Below, in pieces: positions 17,831 through 26,951 of a stretch of 64,000 nucleotides of DNA. The stretch comes from Parasphingorhabdus litoris DSM 22379 (GTDB lineage: Bacteria > Pseudomonadota > Alphaproteobacteria > Sphingomonadales > Sphingomonadaceae): contig NZ_CP086727.1 in assembly GCF_020906275.1 (NCBI RefSeq), positions 1,984,001 to 2,048,000 of the forward strand, read 5' to 3'. The notes beneath the pieces were generated by a model. It was not told the DNA's origin, searched no databases, and saw nothing but the letters and a program-made list of their open reading frames with translations. Positions within the stretch are counted from its first letter, which is position 1, and the number at the start of each line of letters is the position of its first letter. The position numbers and the translations under genes are program-made.

Positions 17831-18490
17831 ATGCCAGAAACCAACCTAATACCATCCGCACGGCCATCTTTGATGGATCATGTCGCAGAACATGGATCAC
17901 AATCTGCAAGCTATGTTCAAGCCATAGCAAGTGATTTTGAGATGCTTAGTGGTAGCGATATCGCCGACATGGCCCATTTTCTGTGCATACTGCATGGTCG
18001 CCATCCGGGCGTGGTTGATCACGCAGCCACGAAAACTGCAGATGTTGTTGCACGTGAATGGCTGGTAAAAGCGATGGAAGCCTTCACAGCAGAGCGCGCC
18101 TTTCTAACCCGCTTGACGGTTGCAGCAGGCCCAATCTCTGGCGTTCGAACCGAAGATCAGAGTAACGCAACGGTTCTGGCACAACGCAAAGCTCTCGAAA
18201 TGCTATCGCAATCCGATCGCAACGGCTGTGCCTTGGGTGCATCTTTCGCACTTGTTCTGGATTGGCAGGCAATCCGGCCATTGCTTGAGCAAACTGCTAT
18301 CAAACTTGGAGTAGAGCCAAGAGCTCCCATTTTGCCATCTAGTGAAGCAACAACCGCTCTAAATGCCGAGCTATCACAATCCAGCGCCGTCGAGCGTGCA
18401 ATAAACTTCGGGGTAGATCAGATATTGACCCAGCACCGTGGTCTTTGGCAGCTCTTGGAAGCCCGCAGAAATGCGCGCAATGCGGACTAA
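17831..18490 (+). CDS. Unknown conserved-looking protein downstream of rpoD
   Basis: I do not recognise a family for this 219-residue soluble protein. It is almost entirely helical: MDHVAEHGSQSASYVQAIASD, DIADMAHFLCILHGRHPGVVDHA, REWLVKAMEAFTAERAFLTRLT, a glycine-rich turn AAGPISGVRTEDQSN, then NATVLAQRKALEMLSQSDRNGCALGASFALVLDW and a C-terminal helix pair. No signal peptide or membrane segment is seen. The ferritin-like alternation of long helices with spaced His/Glu (DMAHFLCILHGRHPG, EAFTAERAF) is only suggestive. It lies 158 bases after rpoD and 107 before the MoxR gene on the same strand. Codon use resembles its neighbours, so it is probably a genuine lineage-specific gene. Confidence 0.75.
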   Translation: MPETNLIPSARPSLMDHVAEHGSQSASYVQAIASDFEMLSGSDIADMAHFLCILHGRHPGVVDHAATKTADVVAREWLVKAMEAFTAERAFLTRLTVAAGPISGVRTEDQSNATVLAQRKALEMLSQSDRNGCALGASFALVLDWQAIRPLLEQTAIKLGVEPRAPILPSSEATTALNAELSQSSAVERAINFGVDQILTQHRGLWQLLEARRNARNAD

Positions 18491-18597
18491 CTAAAATTAT
18501 CGCAATTTTGTTTGATTAACTAAATGATTAACTTGCCTCAAAACGGCCTTTTCCCTATCGCTGACTCATTGACGTTTACGGCAAGGGAATATGGAAT

Positions 18598-19443
18598 ATG
18601 CGTTTTGACGGTACCAAAGATTATGTAGCAACCGATGATTTGAAGGTTGCGGTCAACGCTGCCGTTACGCTTCGCCGGCCTCTTCTAGTAAAAGGTGAAC
18701 CCGGCACAGGTAAGACCGTCCTTGCCCACGAAATAGCCAAAGCGACCGGAGCGCCCCTGATAGAGTGGAATGTGAAGTCCACTACAAAAGCACATCAGGG
18801 TCTTTATGAATATGACGCTGTTGCACGGCTTCGCGACGGTCAACTGGGTGATGAGCGGGTTCATGATATCTCCAACTACATCCGCAAAGGCAAGCTTTGG
18901 GAAGCGTTTACAAGCAAAGAGCTTCCTGTTCTTTTGATCGACGAAATTGACAAAGCAGATATCGAGTTTCCCAATGATTTGCTGCAAGAACTCGACCGCA
19001 TGGAATTCCATGTTTACGAAACCAAAGAAACCATCAAGGCTGCCGAACGTCCGATTGTTGTGATCACATCCAACAATGAAAAAGAATTGCCAGACGCCTT
19101 TTTGCGTCGCTGTTTCTTCCACTATATCAAGTTCCCGGATCGTGAAACGATGCAGGAAATTATCAATGTTCATTTCCCCGATATTCAAGGGGTTTTGGTC
19201 AAAAAGGCGATGGATATTTTTTACGATGTCCGCGAAGTTCCTGGCCTCAAAAAGAAGCCAAGTACCTCAGAATTGCTGGATTGGTTAAAATTGTTGCTTT
19301 CTGAGGACATGCCACTTGAAGTGCTGCAATCGCAAGATCCTAGTAAAGCCATCCCGCCACTGCACGGCGCTTTGCTCAAAAATGAGCAAGATGTCATGCT
19401 TTTTGAACGCCTGGCATTCATGGCGAAACGCGAAGCGCGTTAA
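18598..19443 (+). CDS. MoxR family AAA+ ATPase
   Basis: The 281-residue protein has a Walker A motif GEPGTGKT (33-40), Walker B LLIDEID (112-118) and a sensor-1-like VVITSNNEKELPDAFLRRC with an arginine finger pair, all diagnostic of MoxR AAA+ ATPases. Members of this family act as chaperones that assemble or insert metal cofactors together with a VWA-domain partner, and the partner gene follows 14 bases downstream here. The client is not encoded nearby and remains unknown; in CoxD/CoxE-like pairs it is a molybdenum enzyme, but no such enzyme is in the window. The start ATG is at 18598 with GGAAT just upstream. Confidence 0.9.
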   Translation: MRFDGTKDYVATDDLKVAVNAAVTLRRPLLVKGEPGTGKTVLAHEIAKATGAPLIEWNVKSTTKAHQGLYEYDAVARLRDGQLGDERVHDISNYIRKGKLWEAFTSKELPVLLIDEIDKADIEFPNDLLQELDRMEFHVYETKETIKAAERPIVVITSNNEKELPDAFLRRCFFHYIKFPDRETMQEIINVHFPDIQGVLVKKAMDIFYDVREVPGLKKKPSTSELLDWLKLLLSEDMPLEVLQSQDPSKAIPPLHGALLKNEQDVMLFERLAFMAKREAR

Positions 19444-19457
19444 ACGGAGCAGCAGCA

Positions 19458-20642
19458 ATGTTCTTCAATTTCATGGACGAGCTAAGAGCAGCCGGAATAT
19501 CGGCCTCCCTCAAGGAGCATCTGGTGCTTTTGGAAGCTCTGGACAAGGAAGTTATCCAAAGCCGTCCCGAAGAATTCTATTATCTATCGCGCGCAACTTT
19601 CGTAAAAGATGAAGGCCTTCTGGATCGTTTTGATCAAGTATTCTCAAAAGTCTTCAAGGGTATCGAGACCAGCTACGGCATGCAGGAAGAAGAAATTCCT
19701 GTAGACTGGTTGAAAGCCGTGGCTGAGAAATATCTCTCGGAAGAGGAGATGGAAAAGATCAAGTCTCTTGGCAGTTGGGACGAGATCATGGAGACGCTGA
19801 AAGAACGTCTCGCCGAGCAGGAAAAACGCCACGAAGGCGGAAGCAAGTGGATTGGTACCGGTGGTACGTCTCCTTATGGCAATAGCGGTTACAATCCAGA
19901 AGGCGTACGCATTGGCGGCGAAGGCGGCCAGAAAAAAGCGATTAAAGTCTGGGACAAACGCGAGTTTCAAAACCTTGATAACACCAAGCAATTGGGAACC
20001 CGCAATATTAAAGTAGCGTTGCGCCGACTGCGGCGTTTTGCTCGCGAAGGTTCTGCAGATGAGCTGGACATCAACAGCACGATCAACGGCACCGCGAAAA
20101 AGGGCTGGCTCGACATTCACATGCGGCCGGAACGGCACAACGCTGTCAAACTTCTGTTATTCCTCGATGTCGGGGGATCCATGGATCCCTTTATCAAGCT
20201 TTGCGAAGAGCTTTTCTCAGCCGCTACGTCAGAGTTCAAAAATCTTGAATTTTTCTACTTCCACAACTGCGTTTATGAAGGCGTCTGGAAGGACAACCGG
20301 CGGCGCTTCTCCGAGCGGACGAATACATGGGATATCCTACATAAATATGGCCATGACTATAAGTTGATTTTTGTCGGCGATGCTTCGATGAGTCCTTATG
20401 AAATCACCCATCCTGGTGGTTCTGTTGAACATTTCAATGAAGAAGCCGGCGTGACCTGGTTACAGCGAATGACCAATACTTATCCAGCAACAGCGTGGCT
20501 TAACCCGGTGCCGGAGAAGCAATGGGGCTATTCACAAAGCGTCAAAATCGTCAAGGAATTGATGAATGATCGGATGTATCCGCTGACCCTAGAAGGCCTG
20601 AGCGATGCGATGAAGGAATTGACCCGCAAACATGGGTCTTGA
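19458..20642 (+). CDS. VWA domain protein, CoxE-like, partner of MoxR
   Basis: The 394-residue protein starts with a helical region (FNFMDELRAAGISASLKEHLVLLEALDKEVI), continues through a glycine-rich linker (about 128-158: GGSKWIGTGGTSPYGNSGYNPEG split around Tyr140) and ends in a von Willebrand factor A domain. The MIDAS loop is LLFLDVGGSMDPF at about 232-245, where the usual DxSxS reads DVGGS, as is common in this subfamily. Later VWA elements include FVGDASMSPYE. MoxR-VWA pairs work together in protein remodelling or metal-centre maturation. Spacing to the MoxR gene is 14 bases, so they form an operon. It converges with the gene at 20647. Confidence 0.88.
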   Translation: MFFNFMDELRAAGISASLKEHLVLLEALDKEVIQSRPEEFYYLSRATFVKDEGLLDRFDQVFSKVFKGIETSYGMQEEEIPVDWLKAVAEKYLSEEEMEKIKSLGSWDEIMETLKERLAEQEKRHEGGSKWIGTGGTSPYGNSGYNPEGVRIGGEGGQKKAIKVWDKREFQNLDNTKQLGTRNIKVALRRLRRFAREGSADELDINSTINGTAKKGWLDIHMRPERHNAVKLLLFLDVGGSMDPFIKLCEELFSAATSEFKNLEFFYFHNCVYEGVWKDNRRRFSERTNTWDILHKYGHDYKLIFVGDASMSPYEITHPGGSVEHFNEEAGVTWLQRMTNTYPATAWLNPVPEKQWGYSQSVKIVKELMNDRMYPLTLEGLSDAMKELTRKHGS

Positions 20643-20646
20643 GGGA

Positions 20647-20949
20647 CTAGGATTCGACCATCAACAAGGTCGTACCTTGATACTTCTCAGCCGTCGCATC
20701 AAAAAGATCATATGGCTCAAATTGACGATCTTCAACAACAACGTCTCTCAGTCCGGCGAGTTTAAACGTCCCTAGCTTCAGCTCACGAGGAGGTTGTCCT
20801 TCCCGTTCAACGGTAACTGCATCGACATGCATTTCATCATGACGCGTATAGAGAATATGCGGTGCCAAAGTCACCTGGAGCCGGTTATATGTTGCGGTGA
20901 CGCATTTCTTTAGCGCAACGCCTTCAAAAAATTCTTTACTGGGTAGCAT
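20647..20949 (-). CDS. Small unknown soluble protein
   Basis: The 100-residue protein has an alternating strand pattern: KKCVTATYNRLQVTLAPHILYTRHDEMHVDAVTVEREGQPPRELKLGTFKLAGLRDVVVEDRQFEPYDLFD. This resembles the beta-rich WYL domain arrangement or a short SH3-like fold (compare the phrase 'LYTRHDEMHVDAVTVER' and 'GTFKLAGL'), but no catalytic residues are obvious. No signal peptide or membrane segment. It converges with the VWA gene, four bases apart, and is divergent from the secreted protein at 21075. I do not assign a function. Confidence 0.65.
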   Translation of the reverse strand: MLPSKEFFEGVALKKCVTATYNRLQVTLAPHILYTRHDEMHVDAVTVEREGQPPRELKLGTFKLAGLRDVVVEDRQFEPYDLFDATAEKYQGTTLLMVES

Positions 20950-21074
20950 GCGCGTAAAATATCAAAAATGATGAACGAAGCAAGGATTATGTTGCATTGC
21001 AGCATTGTCCAAAACGGCCAACCTACTTTTGAAGGGCACCGCAATATGGTAGTATTTCGTGCAGGAGGTCCCCC

Positions 21075-21377
21075 ATGCACAAGATATTCCTGTCCCTGAC
21101 ACTGCCATTACTTGCTGTATCCAGTCCATCAAATGCTGCTTCTGATCCTGCAAGATGTCTGGAAGTTGTTGAGAACGCTAACGTCGATAAAGCCGAAAAG
21201 CCAAGGATGCGAACATTAGACAGAGAAGCACCGGCGGCAAAAATCGCTGCTGTTGACCGGCGCGTTGATAATTGTCCGGTACTCGTTGTGTTGGACGATC
21301 AACTGACTGGTGAGCCCCGTTGGACCGCTCCTGAATCGCCGCCAGCAGCAAAGAGGCTTCCAGCCTTAGGCGAGTAA
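21075..21377 (+). CDS. Small secreted protein of unknown function
   Basis: The 100-residue product begins with a clear signal peptide, MHKIFLSLTLPLLAVSSPSNA, followed by a mature part of about 78 residues with two cysteines (ARCLEVV and DNCPVLVV) that could form a disulfide, and a Pro/Ala-rich end. An excellent ribosome site (AGGAGG) lies six bases before the ATG, which supports real expression despite the small size. No family is recognised. It is followed head-on by the NamZ-like gene, four bases away. Confidence 0.7.
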   Translation: MHKIFLSLTLPLLAVSSPSNAASDPARCLEVVENANVDKAEKPRMRTLDREAPAAKIAAVDRRVDNCPVLVVLDDQLTGEPRWTAPESPPAAKRLPALGE

Positions 21378-21381
21378 CATC

Positions 21382-22578
21382 TCAGTAGATCAGATGCTCT
21401 TTTAACATCTGCCCCCACATCCTCTCTTCCGGAGCTGCTATGGCTTCCAGGTCGTTGGCTATGGCCGATGGATTGTCTATCCATTCGCGCAGCGCCGGGC
21501 CGCCATTAATGACATCAAAGGCGAGCTTCCCTTCTTCATATTCATAAGCAAAGTCCCGCCAAAGTTCGTAACCGAAATAGAGTTTATTGATAGCTTTCAG
21601 TGCCAGCGCCTGTAATCGCCATGGACGAAAAGCAGCGTGATCATAAAACGCTCCCTCGGCATGAATCTGAACGCCATTACAAAGCATGCCAACATGCTTG
21701 TGAAAAGTCGGCTCGAACCAGCAATCCCTTAACTTGCAACCTTCAAGCCATTGCGGTGCCTTGCGCTGCATTTCTGCGATCACGGCCCGGGCATCAATAT
21801 CGGGCGCTCCAAAAAGCTCCAACGGGCGCGTTGTGCCGCGCCCTTCCGACAATGTTGTTCCCTCCAGCATGACGGTACCAGCATAGGCCCTCGCCATCGA
21901 CAAGTTAGGTGCGTTGGGGCTGGGGTTGATCCAGATGCGATCGGTTGGCCACCCGAAACCAGGACCTTCCGGTTGCCATCCCTGCATTTCAATCACGCGA
22001 TAATCGACATCAAGATTGAAATGACTGACAAACCAGGCCCCCATTTCCCCTAGAGTCAGGCCATGACGCATAGGCATCGGCGCAGCCCCGACAAAACTTT
22101 CCCAGCCCTCTTCCAGCATCATGCCTTCGATAGGCCGGCCAGCGGGATTGGGGCGATCAAGCACCCAAACGGTTTTGTTGTGCTCCGCAGCCGCTTCCAA
22201 CATGTAGAGCAAAGTCGTGATGAAGGTATAAATCCGGCAGCCTAGGTCTTGCAGATCAATGATCAGAACGTCAAATGTACTCATCGCTTGTCCGGTTGGC
22301 CGACGGGAATCTCCATAAAGGCTAAACACCGGAATTTCGTGGATCGGATCCACATAGTCCGGCGATTCGATCATGTTGTCCTGCTTGTCACCACGCAACC
22401 CATGTTGCGGACCGAAAGCAGCGGTGAGGTTGATATCCTCAAACTGCGCCAAGGCATCTAGCGAGTGAGTAAGATCTTCGGTGACAGAAGCGGGGTGAGC
22501 CAATAGCGCAACCCGTTTACCGGCCAGTGGCGCACGCAATTCCGGTTCGGCGATAAGTCGATCAATTCCAAATTTCAT
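21382..22578 (-). CDS. DUF1343 / NamZ-like exo-beta-N-acetylmuramidase family protein
   Basis: The 398-residue protein matches DUF1343, the family that includes the exo-N-acetylmuramidase NamZ of cell-wall recycling. Typical segments are KRVALLAHPASVTEDLTHSLDAL, FGPQHGLRGDKQDNMIESPDYVDP, IPVFSLYGDSRRPT, FDVLIIDLQDLGCRIYTFITTL and VWVLDRPNPAGRPIEGMMLEEGWESFVG, all hallmarks of the family. No signal peptide is evident, so it may act in the cytosol or be exported otherwise. The start at 22578 is preceded by AGGGGAT. Its ATG overlaps the stop of the upstream DOMON-like gene by four bases, so the pair is co-translated. The activity is inferred from the family. Confidence 0.88.
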   Translation of the reverse strand: MKFGIDRLIAEPELRAPLAGKRVALLAHPASVTEDLTHSLDALAQFEDINLTAAFGPQHGLRGDKQDNMIESPDYVDPIHEIPVFSLYGDSRRPTGQAMSTFDVLIIDLQDLGCRIYTFITTLLYMLEAAAEHNKTVWVLDRPNPAGRPIEGMMLEEGWESFVGAAPMPMRHGLTLGEMGAWFVSHFNLDVDYRVIEMQGWQPEGPGFGWPTDRIWINPSPNAPNLSMARAYAGTVMLEGTTLSEGRGTTRPLELFGAPDIDARAVIAEMQRKAPQWLEGCKLRDCWFEPTFHKHVGMLCNGVQIHAEGAFYDHAAFRPWRLQALALKAINKLYFGYELWRDFAYEYEEGKLAFDVINGGPALREWIDNPSAIANDLEAIAAPEERMWGQMLKEHLIY

Positions 22579-23120
22579 AGATCCCCTGCTGCCTTCAGTT
22601 GATGTGAAAAGCAATCTTTGTGATGAAAGTCAGGTTTTCCCGGCGGGTGCGATAAAGCCCAATAGGATTTGGCGCCGCTATTTTCGGCGATCACAGCCGA
22701 AAAAGATGCGTTTAGAGGAACTTGCCCCCATATGTCCGGTAAACCTAGAGTTACCTCTAATGCGACATGGGAATCACTCAAGTCCATGAGAATCTCCGGT
22801 GTTTTGGACATTGGAAGGTTTTTCATCCCATCACGATAGCCAGAAAACTGATAGGCGGCCCAGCGGGTAGAAGGTGAAAAGTTGAACTCGCAATATCTGC
22901 TCGCTGATGATTCCTGAAGAAACAGCTCAAAACAGGTGGTTTCCCACAATCCGTCAGTGCGCTGTGGTTCCTTCCAATCCGGTAAATCAAGATCGTGCAG
23001 CAATACCTCGGCATGATATCTCAGCCACAGGCTTTCATGATCCTTCCATTCATAGCTTAGCGAAATTTCATCCACCACAGAGACAGGAGTCAACGGATGG
23101 CACTGCAGGTCTAAACGCAT
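22575..23120 (-). CDS. DOMON-like domain protein
   Basis: The 181-residue protein (start at 23120) is beta-rich and matches the bacterial DOMON-like domain family: a first strand MRLDLQCHPLTPVSVVDEISLSYEW, a region LWETTCFELFLQESSASRYCEFNFSPSTRWAAYQFSGYRDGM typical of the family, and a C-terminal strand SYWALSHPPGKPDFHHKDCF. DOMON folds bind haem or sugars; the ligand here is unknown. The start at 23120 is chosen because GGAGGA lies ten bases upstream, although the frame is open to 23303. It overlaps the NamZ-like gene by four bases and is divergent from tyrS, 38 bases away. Operon partnership with the muramidase suggests a sugar-related role. Confidence 0.82.
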   Translation of the reverse strand: MRLDLQCHPLTPVSVVDEISLSYEWKDHESLWLRYHAEVLLHDLDLPDWKEPQRTDGLWETTCFELFLQESSASRYCEFNFSPSTRWAAYQFSGYRDGMKNLPMSKTPEILMDLSDSHVALEVTLGLPDIWGQVPLNASFSAVIAENSGAKSYWALSHPPGKPDFHHKDCFSHQLKAAGDL

Positions 23121-23158
23121 ATTGCGAGTTTCCTCCGCTGCATGTAACGAACCTCTCC

Positions 23159-24394
23159 ATGACCAATTATCAATCTGATCTCCTCCGCTTACTGAATGAT
23201 CGCGGCTATATCCACCAATTAACCGATGCAGACGGGTTGGATGCCCTTGCTTCCAAGACGATTGTGCCTGGATATATCGGATTTGATGCAACAGCAGATT
23301 CATTGCATGTTGGGAATCTTGTTTCGATCATGCTTTTACGACGCCTTCAACAGGCTGGGCACAAACCTATTGTGGTCATGGGTGGAGGGACCACAAAAGT
23401 CGGAGACCCTTCTGGTAAAGACGAAGTTCGCAAGCTGCTCGACAACGATGGAATTAGCGCAAATATCGCATCAATCAGGTCGTGTTTTGAACGTTTCTTG
23501 ACTTTTGGAGATGGGCCTACGGACGCTATTTTGGTCAACAATGCCGATTGGCTGGATAGCTTGGAATATATACCATTTTTGCGGGACGTTGGTCGCCACT
23601 TCACAATCAATCGGATGCTGACCTTTGATTCCGTCAAACTTCGCCTGGACCGAGAACAACCCCTCACCTTTCTCGAATTCAACTACATGATATTGCAGGC
23701 CTATGATTTCTTGGAGTTATCCCGTCAACATAGCTGCCGTTTACAATTGGGGGGTTCGGACCAGTGGGGCAATATCGTAAATGGTATTGAACTGGGTCGA
23801 CGCATAGATGGCACAGAGTTGTTTGGGTTGACCACACCTCTGATTACAAAAGCGGACGGCTCAAAGATGGGCAAATCTGTCGATGGTGCCATTTGGCTGA
23901 ACGAAAACCGTCTCAGTCCTTATGATTACTGGCAATTTTGGCGTAACGCAGATGACCGCGATGTCGGAAAATTCATGCGCTTGTTCACTGACATTGATCT
24001 TGAAGAAATCACTCGGCTAGAAGCTTTGCAGGGCTCAGAGATAAACGAAGCCAAAAAAGTCCTAGCCGATGCGGCAACGGCGATGGCGCATGGCGAAGAT
24101 GCGGCAAGAGATGCGGCGAGCACAGCGCAACAGACTTTCGAGCAAGGCAATGCCGGCGGCGATCTTCCGGTTTTTGAAGTGACAGACGATGAAATCTCGA
24201 TCCTCAACGCTCTGGTCAATATCGGATTTTGCGCTTCCAAAGGCGAAGCAAAGAGAATGGTTGCGGGAGGCGGGGCGCGCATTGATGGTGAACCCATCAA
24301 GGATGCCGGTGCGATGATCGCTGTTTCAGGCGGCGACATCAAAATTTCCGCCGGCAAGAAGAAGCATGGGCTTTTGCGACGCTCAGAGTCTTAA
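23159..24394 (+). CDS. tyrS: Tyrosyl-tRNA synthetase
   Basis: The 411-residue class I synthetase charges tRNA-Tyr. The HIGH-like motif appears in FDATADSLHVGNLVSIMLL, the tyrosine-binding YMILQAYDFLELSRQHSCRLQLGGSDQWGNI region is intact, and the KMSKS-like loop reads SKMGKS. The C-terminal S4-like RNA-binding domain is visible in LVNIGFCASKGEAKRMVAGGGARIDGEPI. The frame is open to 22907 but the family start is MTNYQSDLLRLLNDRG at 23159. The promoter must lie in the 38-base gap and the start of the divergent DOMON-like gene. Confidence 0.97.
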   Translation: MTNYQSDLLRLLNDRGYIHQLTDADGLDALASKTIVPGYIGFDATADSLHVGNLVSIMLLRRLQQAGHKPIVVMGGGTTKVGDPSGKDEVRKLLDNDGISANIASIRSCFERFLTFGDGPTDAILVNNADWLDSLEYIPFLRDVGRHFTINRMLTFDSVKLRLDREQPLTFLEFNYMILQAYDFLELSRQHSCRLQLGGSDQWGNIVNGIELGRRIDGTELFGLTTPLITKADGSKMGKSVDGAIWLNENRLSPYDYWQFWRNADDRDVGKFMRLFTDIDLEEITRLEALQGSEINEAKKVLADAATAMAHGEDAARDAASTAQQTFEQGNAGGDLPVFEVTDDEISILNALVNIGFCASKGEAKRMVAGGGARIDGEPIKDAGAMIAVSGGDIKISAGKKKHGLLRRSES

Positions 24395-24477
24395 TACGGA
24401 TTTTTGATACGCCGGTTTACTTTTTATTGGGAAAATTAGGTTAATGAAGGGTTTCACCAATCGATGGAGCGTCCTTA

Positions 24478-24810
24478 ATGCCAAGCGTATCGAAAAAACA
24501 AATGCCCGAATTGCGCCGTGCAACGCGTTTTCCGGTTGATTTCGAAACGATTTGTGAAACCCGCAAAGATGGTGAATTTTCTGTCAAACTGAGCAACATC
24601 TCTGCTCATGGTTGCCAGTTCATTCATGAGGTCGAGCTCAACAAAGGCGATCGGGTTGTCGTTCGTCTTCCTGTGGCAGGTCGCATCGAGGCTTTTTTGG
24701 TTTGGTCCCATAGCGGCCGTTCCGGTTTTGAATTTGAGCGCGTTATTCGCGAGCCAGATTTCGTTGCGCTGCTTGATCAGATCGGACATTCCGACCCAAG
24801 CCAAGGTTAA
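24478..24810 (+). CDS. PilZ domain protein
   Basis: The 110-residue single-domain protein carries the PilZ cyclic-di-GMP binding signature: an N-terminal arginine motif (LRRATRFPVDF) and the NISAHGCQF box (D/NxSxxG), followed by a beta-barrel (GDRVVVRLPVAGRIEAFLVWSHSGRSGFEFERVI). It is a probable c-di-GMP effector, without an attached output domain, so it would act by binding a partner. The window also encodes an EAL protein with intact catalytic residues (30735-32747) and a degenerate one (57411-58232). It lies 83 bases after tyrS and its end overlaps the end of recG. Confidence 0.9.
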   Translation: MPSVSKKQMPELRRATRFPVDFETICETRKDGEFSVKLSNISAHGCQFIHEVELNKGDRVVVRLPVAGRIEAFLVWSHSGRSGFEFERVIREPDFVALLDQIGHSDPSQG

Positions 24811-26861
24811 CCGCTTCGGATCAGGCTAACACCCCAATCTCTTTCGAACATATATAATGCGATACGCGCCGCCTGACCGCGCTCGCCGCTTAGCCCGCCA
24901 TCCCTATCCAGTAACAGTCGTGCATCGTCTGTTGCGGCAGAAATCAGCTGCGATATCTGGTCTGGTGTAGCTATCCGAAAGCCGGCATCACCGGATTGCC
25001 TTGTGCCCAGCAATTCACCGGCACCGCGTAACCGCAGATCCTCTTCAGCAATTTTGAAACCATCATTGGTTTCCCGCAGCAAAGACAAACGGGCGCGAGC
25101 AGTTTCGCTAAGCGTATCACCGCGCAACAACAAGCAGTTGGATTTGACATCCCCCCTGCCCACACGGCCGCGCAATTGATGCAATTGCGCCAAGCCAAAC
25201 CGATCAGCTGCTTCAATGATCATCAAACTGGCGTTCGGCACATCCACGCCTACTTCAATCACCGTGGTGGCAACCAAGAGCCGGGTCTCGCCGCGTTGAA
25301 ATTTTTCCATCACGGTATCTTTTTCAGGTCCTTTCATGCGCCCGTGAACAAGGCCGACCTGATCGCCGAACCGCAATTTGAGTGACGCTGCGCGCTCTTC
25401 TGCTGCCGCCAAATCGCTCTTTTCACTCTCTTCGACCAGGGGACAGACCCAATAGGCCTGTCCGCCGCCCGCAATATGACGGCCAAGCCCATCTACGACT
25501 TCCAGCAGGCGGGCATCTGAAATGACCCTAGTTTCGATGGCCTGTCGCCCGGGCGGCAGCTCATCAATCCGCGATACATCCATCTCGCCATATTGGCTGA
25601 GCGTTAACGTCCGCGGTATCGGCGTTGCCGTCATGGCGAGTAGATGCGGTGTATTTTCGGCTTTTTGAGTGAGCATCAGGCGCTGTGAAACGCCGAATTT
25701 ATGCTGTTCATCAATGATCGCAACCGCAAGTTTCCGATACTGAACCTTCTCCTGAAAAATGGCGTGCGTACCCACAAGGATATCGATCGAACCATCAGCC
25801 AGTCCCATCAGCGTCGATTCGCGGACCTTCCCCTTGTCACGCCCCGTCAGGATTGCGAGATTGACAGACAATCCGGTGAGAAGCTTCTGCAGTCCTTCAA
25901 AATGTTGCCGTGCCAAGATTTCGGTCGGTGCGAGAAAAGCACCCTGATATCCGGCCTCAACCGCGCTAAGCAATGCCATCAACGCAACCAGGGTTTTCCC
26001 CGATCCCACATCCCCCTGCAGAAGCCGGAGCATCGGCGAGGATTGCGCCAGGTCGCCCTCAATTTCCGATATGCACCGTTTTTGCGCGCCGGTTAGATCG
26101 AAAGGCAGCTTGATCTGGTCCCGCAGATGCCCATCGCCCTGAATGGGGATGCCTTTCTTGCGGCGATTGCTCGCACGAACAAGCATGAAGGCTAGCTGAT
26201 TGGCAAAAATCTCATCATAGGCAAGCCGGTCGTCATTGCCAGCGTCCTCATGACTATGCAGCGCAGATATACTCTCGCGCCAGCTTTCCCATTTTTTGGT
26301 TTCGAGCAAGCTGGGTTCAATCCATTCCGGAAGCTGTGGCGCCATATCCACAGCTTGCGTAACCAATTGCCCCATCCGCTTGTTGCCGAGACCATCAGAG
26401 AGCGGATAGATCGGTTCTACCAGAGCAATGTCTTGCTCTTCTGCCAATTCCAGCACATCCGGGTGCAGCATCTGCAGCTCATCACCATAACGTTCCAGCT
26501 TGCCTGAGATGATCTTACTTTCGCCCAGCGGCAATAATTTCTTTGGCCAACCAGTATTTCGGCCGAAAAATGTAAGACTGATATAATTGCCCGCTGCGTC
26601 AGTGGACTGCACACGGAATGGACTTCTTGGGCCGCCGCTACGATAGTCCGTCGGAGTCACTTCAGCGATAATCGTTAAGCCGACATCGGCTTCATCCAGC
26701 TCCTGCACCCGTTTGCGCCGCATCCAATAGCTGGGTTTATGATAGAGCAGGTCCTTCACACGCGTCAGGCGCAGTTTCTCCAGTGGCTTGGCAAGTGCTT
26801 TGCCAACACCTTTGAGTGACTGTGTTTCGCCAAATAATGGATTGAGTATCTCGGGCCGCAT
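24807..26861 (-). CDS. recG: ATP-dependent DNA helicase RecG
   Basis: The 684-residue protein is full-length RecG, which reverses stalled replication forks and processes Holliday junctions. An N-terminal wedge domain with an OB fold (about 50-150) precedes the helicase core with Walker A GDVGSGKT (283-290), the DEQH box IIDEQHKFG, and motif VI (LAQLHQLRGRVGRGD). The TRG-like C-terminal region (LSLLRETNDGFKIAEEDLRLRGAGELLGTRQSG) is shared with Mfd. It is divergent from sdhE by 90 bases. The Mfd gene, which has the same motor, lies just beyond on the other strand. Confidence 0.97.
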   Translation of the reverse strand: MRPEILNPLFGETQSLKGVGKALAKPLEKLRLTRVKDLLYHKPSYWMRRKRVQELDEADVGLTIIAEVTPTDYRSGGPRSPFRVQSTDAAGNYISLTFFGRNTGWPKKLLPLGESKIISGKLERYGDELQMLHPDVLELAEEQDIALVEPIYPLSDGLGNKRMGQLVTQAVDMAPQLPEWIEPSLLETKKWESWRESISALHSHEDAGNDDRLAYDEIFANQLAFMLVRASNRRKKGIPIQGDGHLRDQIKLPFDLTGAQKRCISEIEGDLAQSSPMLRLLQGDVGSGKTLVALMALLSAVEAGYQGAFLAPTEILARQHFEGLQKLLTGLSVNLAILTGRDKGKVRESTLMGLADGSIDILVGTHAIFQEKVQYRKLAVAIIDEQHKFGVSQRLMLTQKAENTPHLLAMTATPIPRTLTLSQYGEMDVSRIDELPPGRQAIETRVISDARLLEVVDGLGRHIAGGGQAYWVCPLVEESEKSDLAAAEERAASLKLRFGDQVGLVHGRMKGPEKDTVMEKFQRGETRLLVATTVIEVGVDVPNASLMIIEAADRFGLAQLHQLRGRVGRGDVKSNCLLLRGDTLSETARARLSLLRETNDGFKIAEEDLRLRGAGELLGTRQSGDAGFRIATPDQISQLISAATDDARLLLDRDGGLSGERGQAARIALYMFERDWGVSLIRSG

Positions 26862-26951
26862 GTCTATCCGCCTATATACGCAAGTGGCTCCGATATTCCA
26901 GATGGAGTCCGCACTTCATCATGCCGAATAGATATTGGATCAGGAGCAAAT

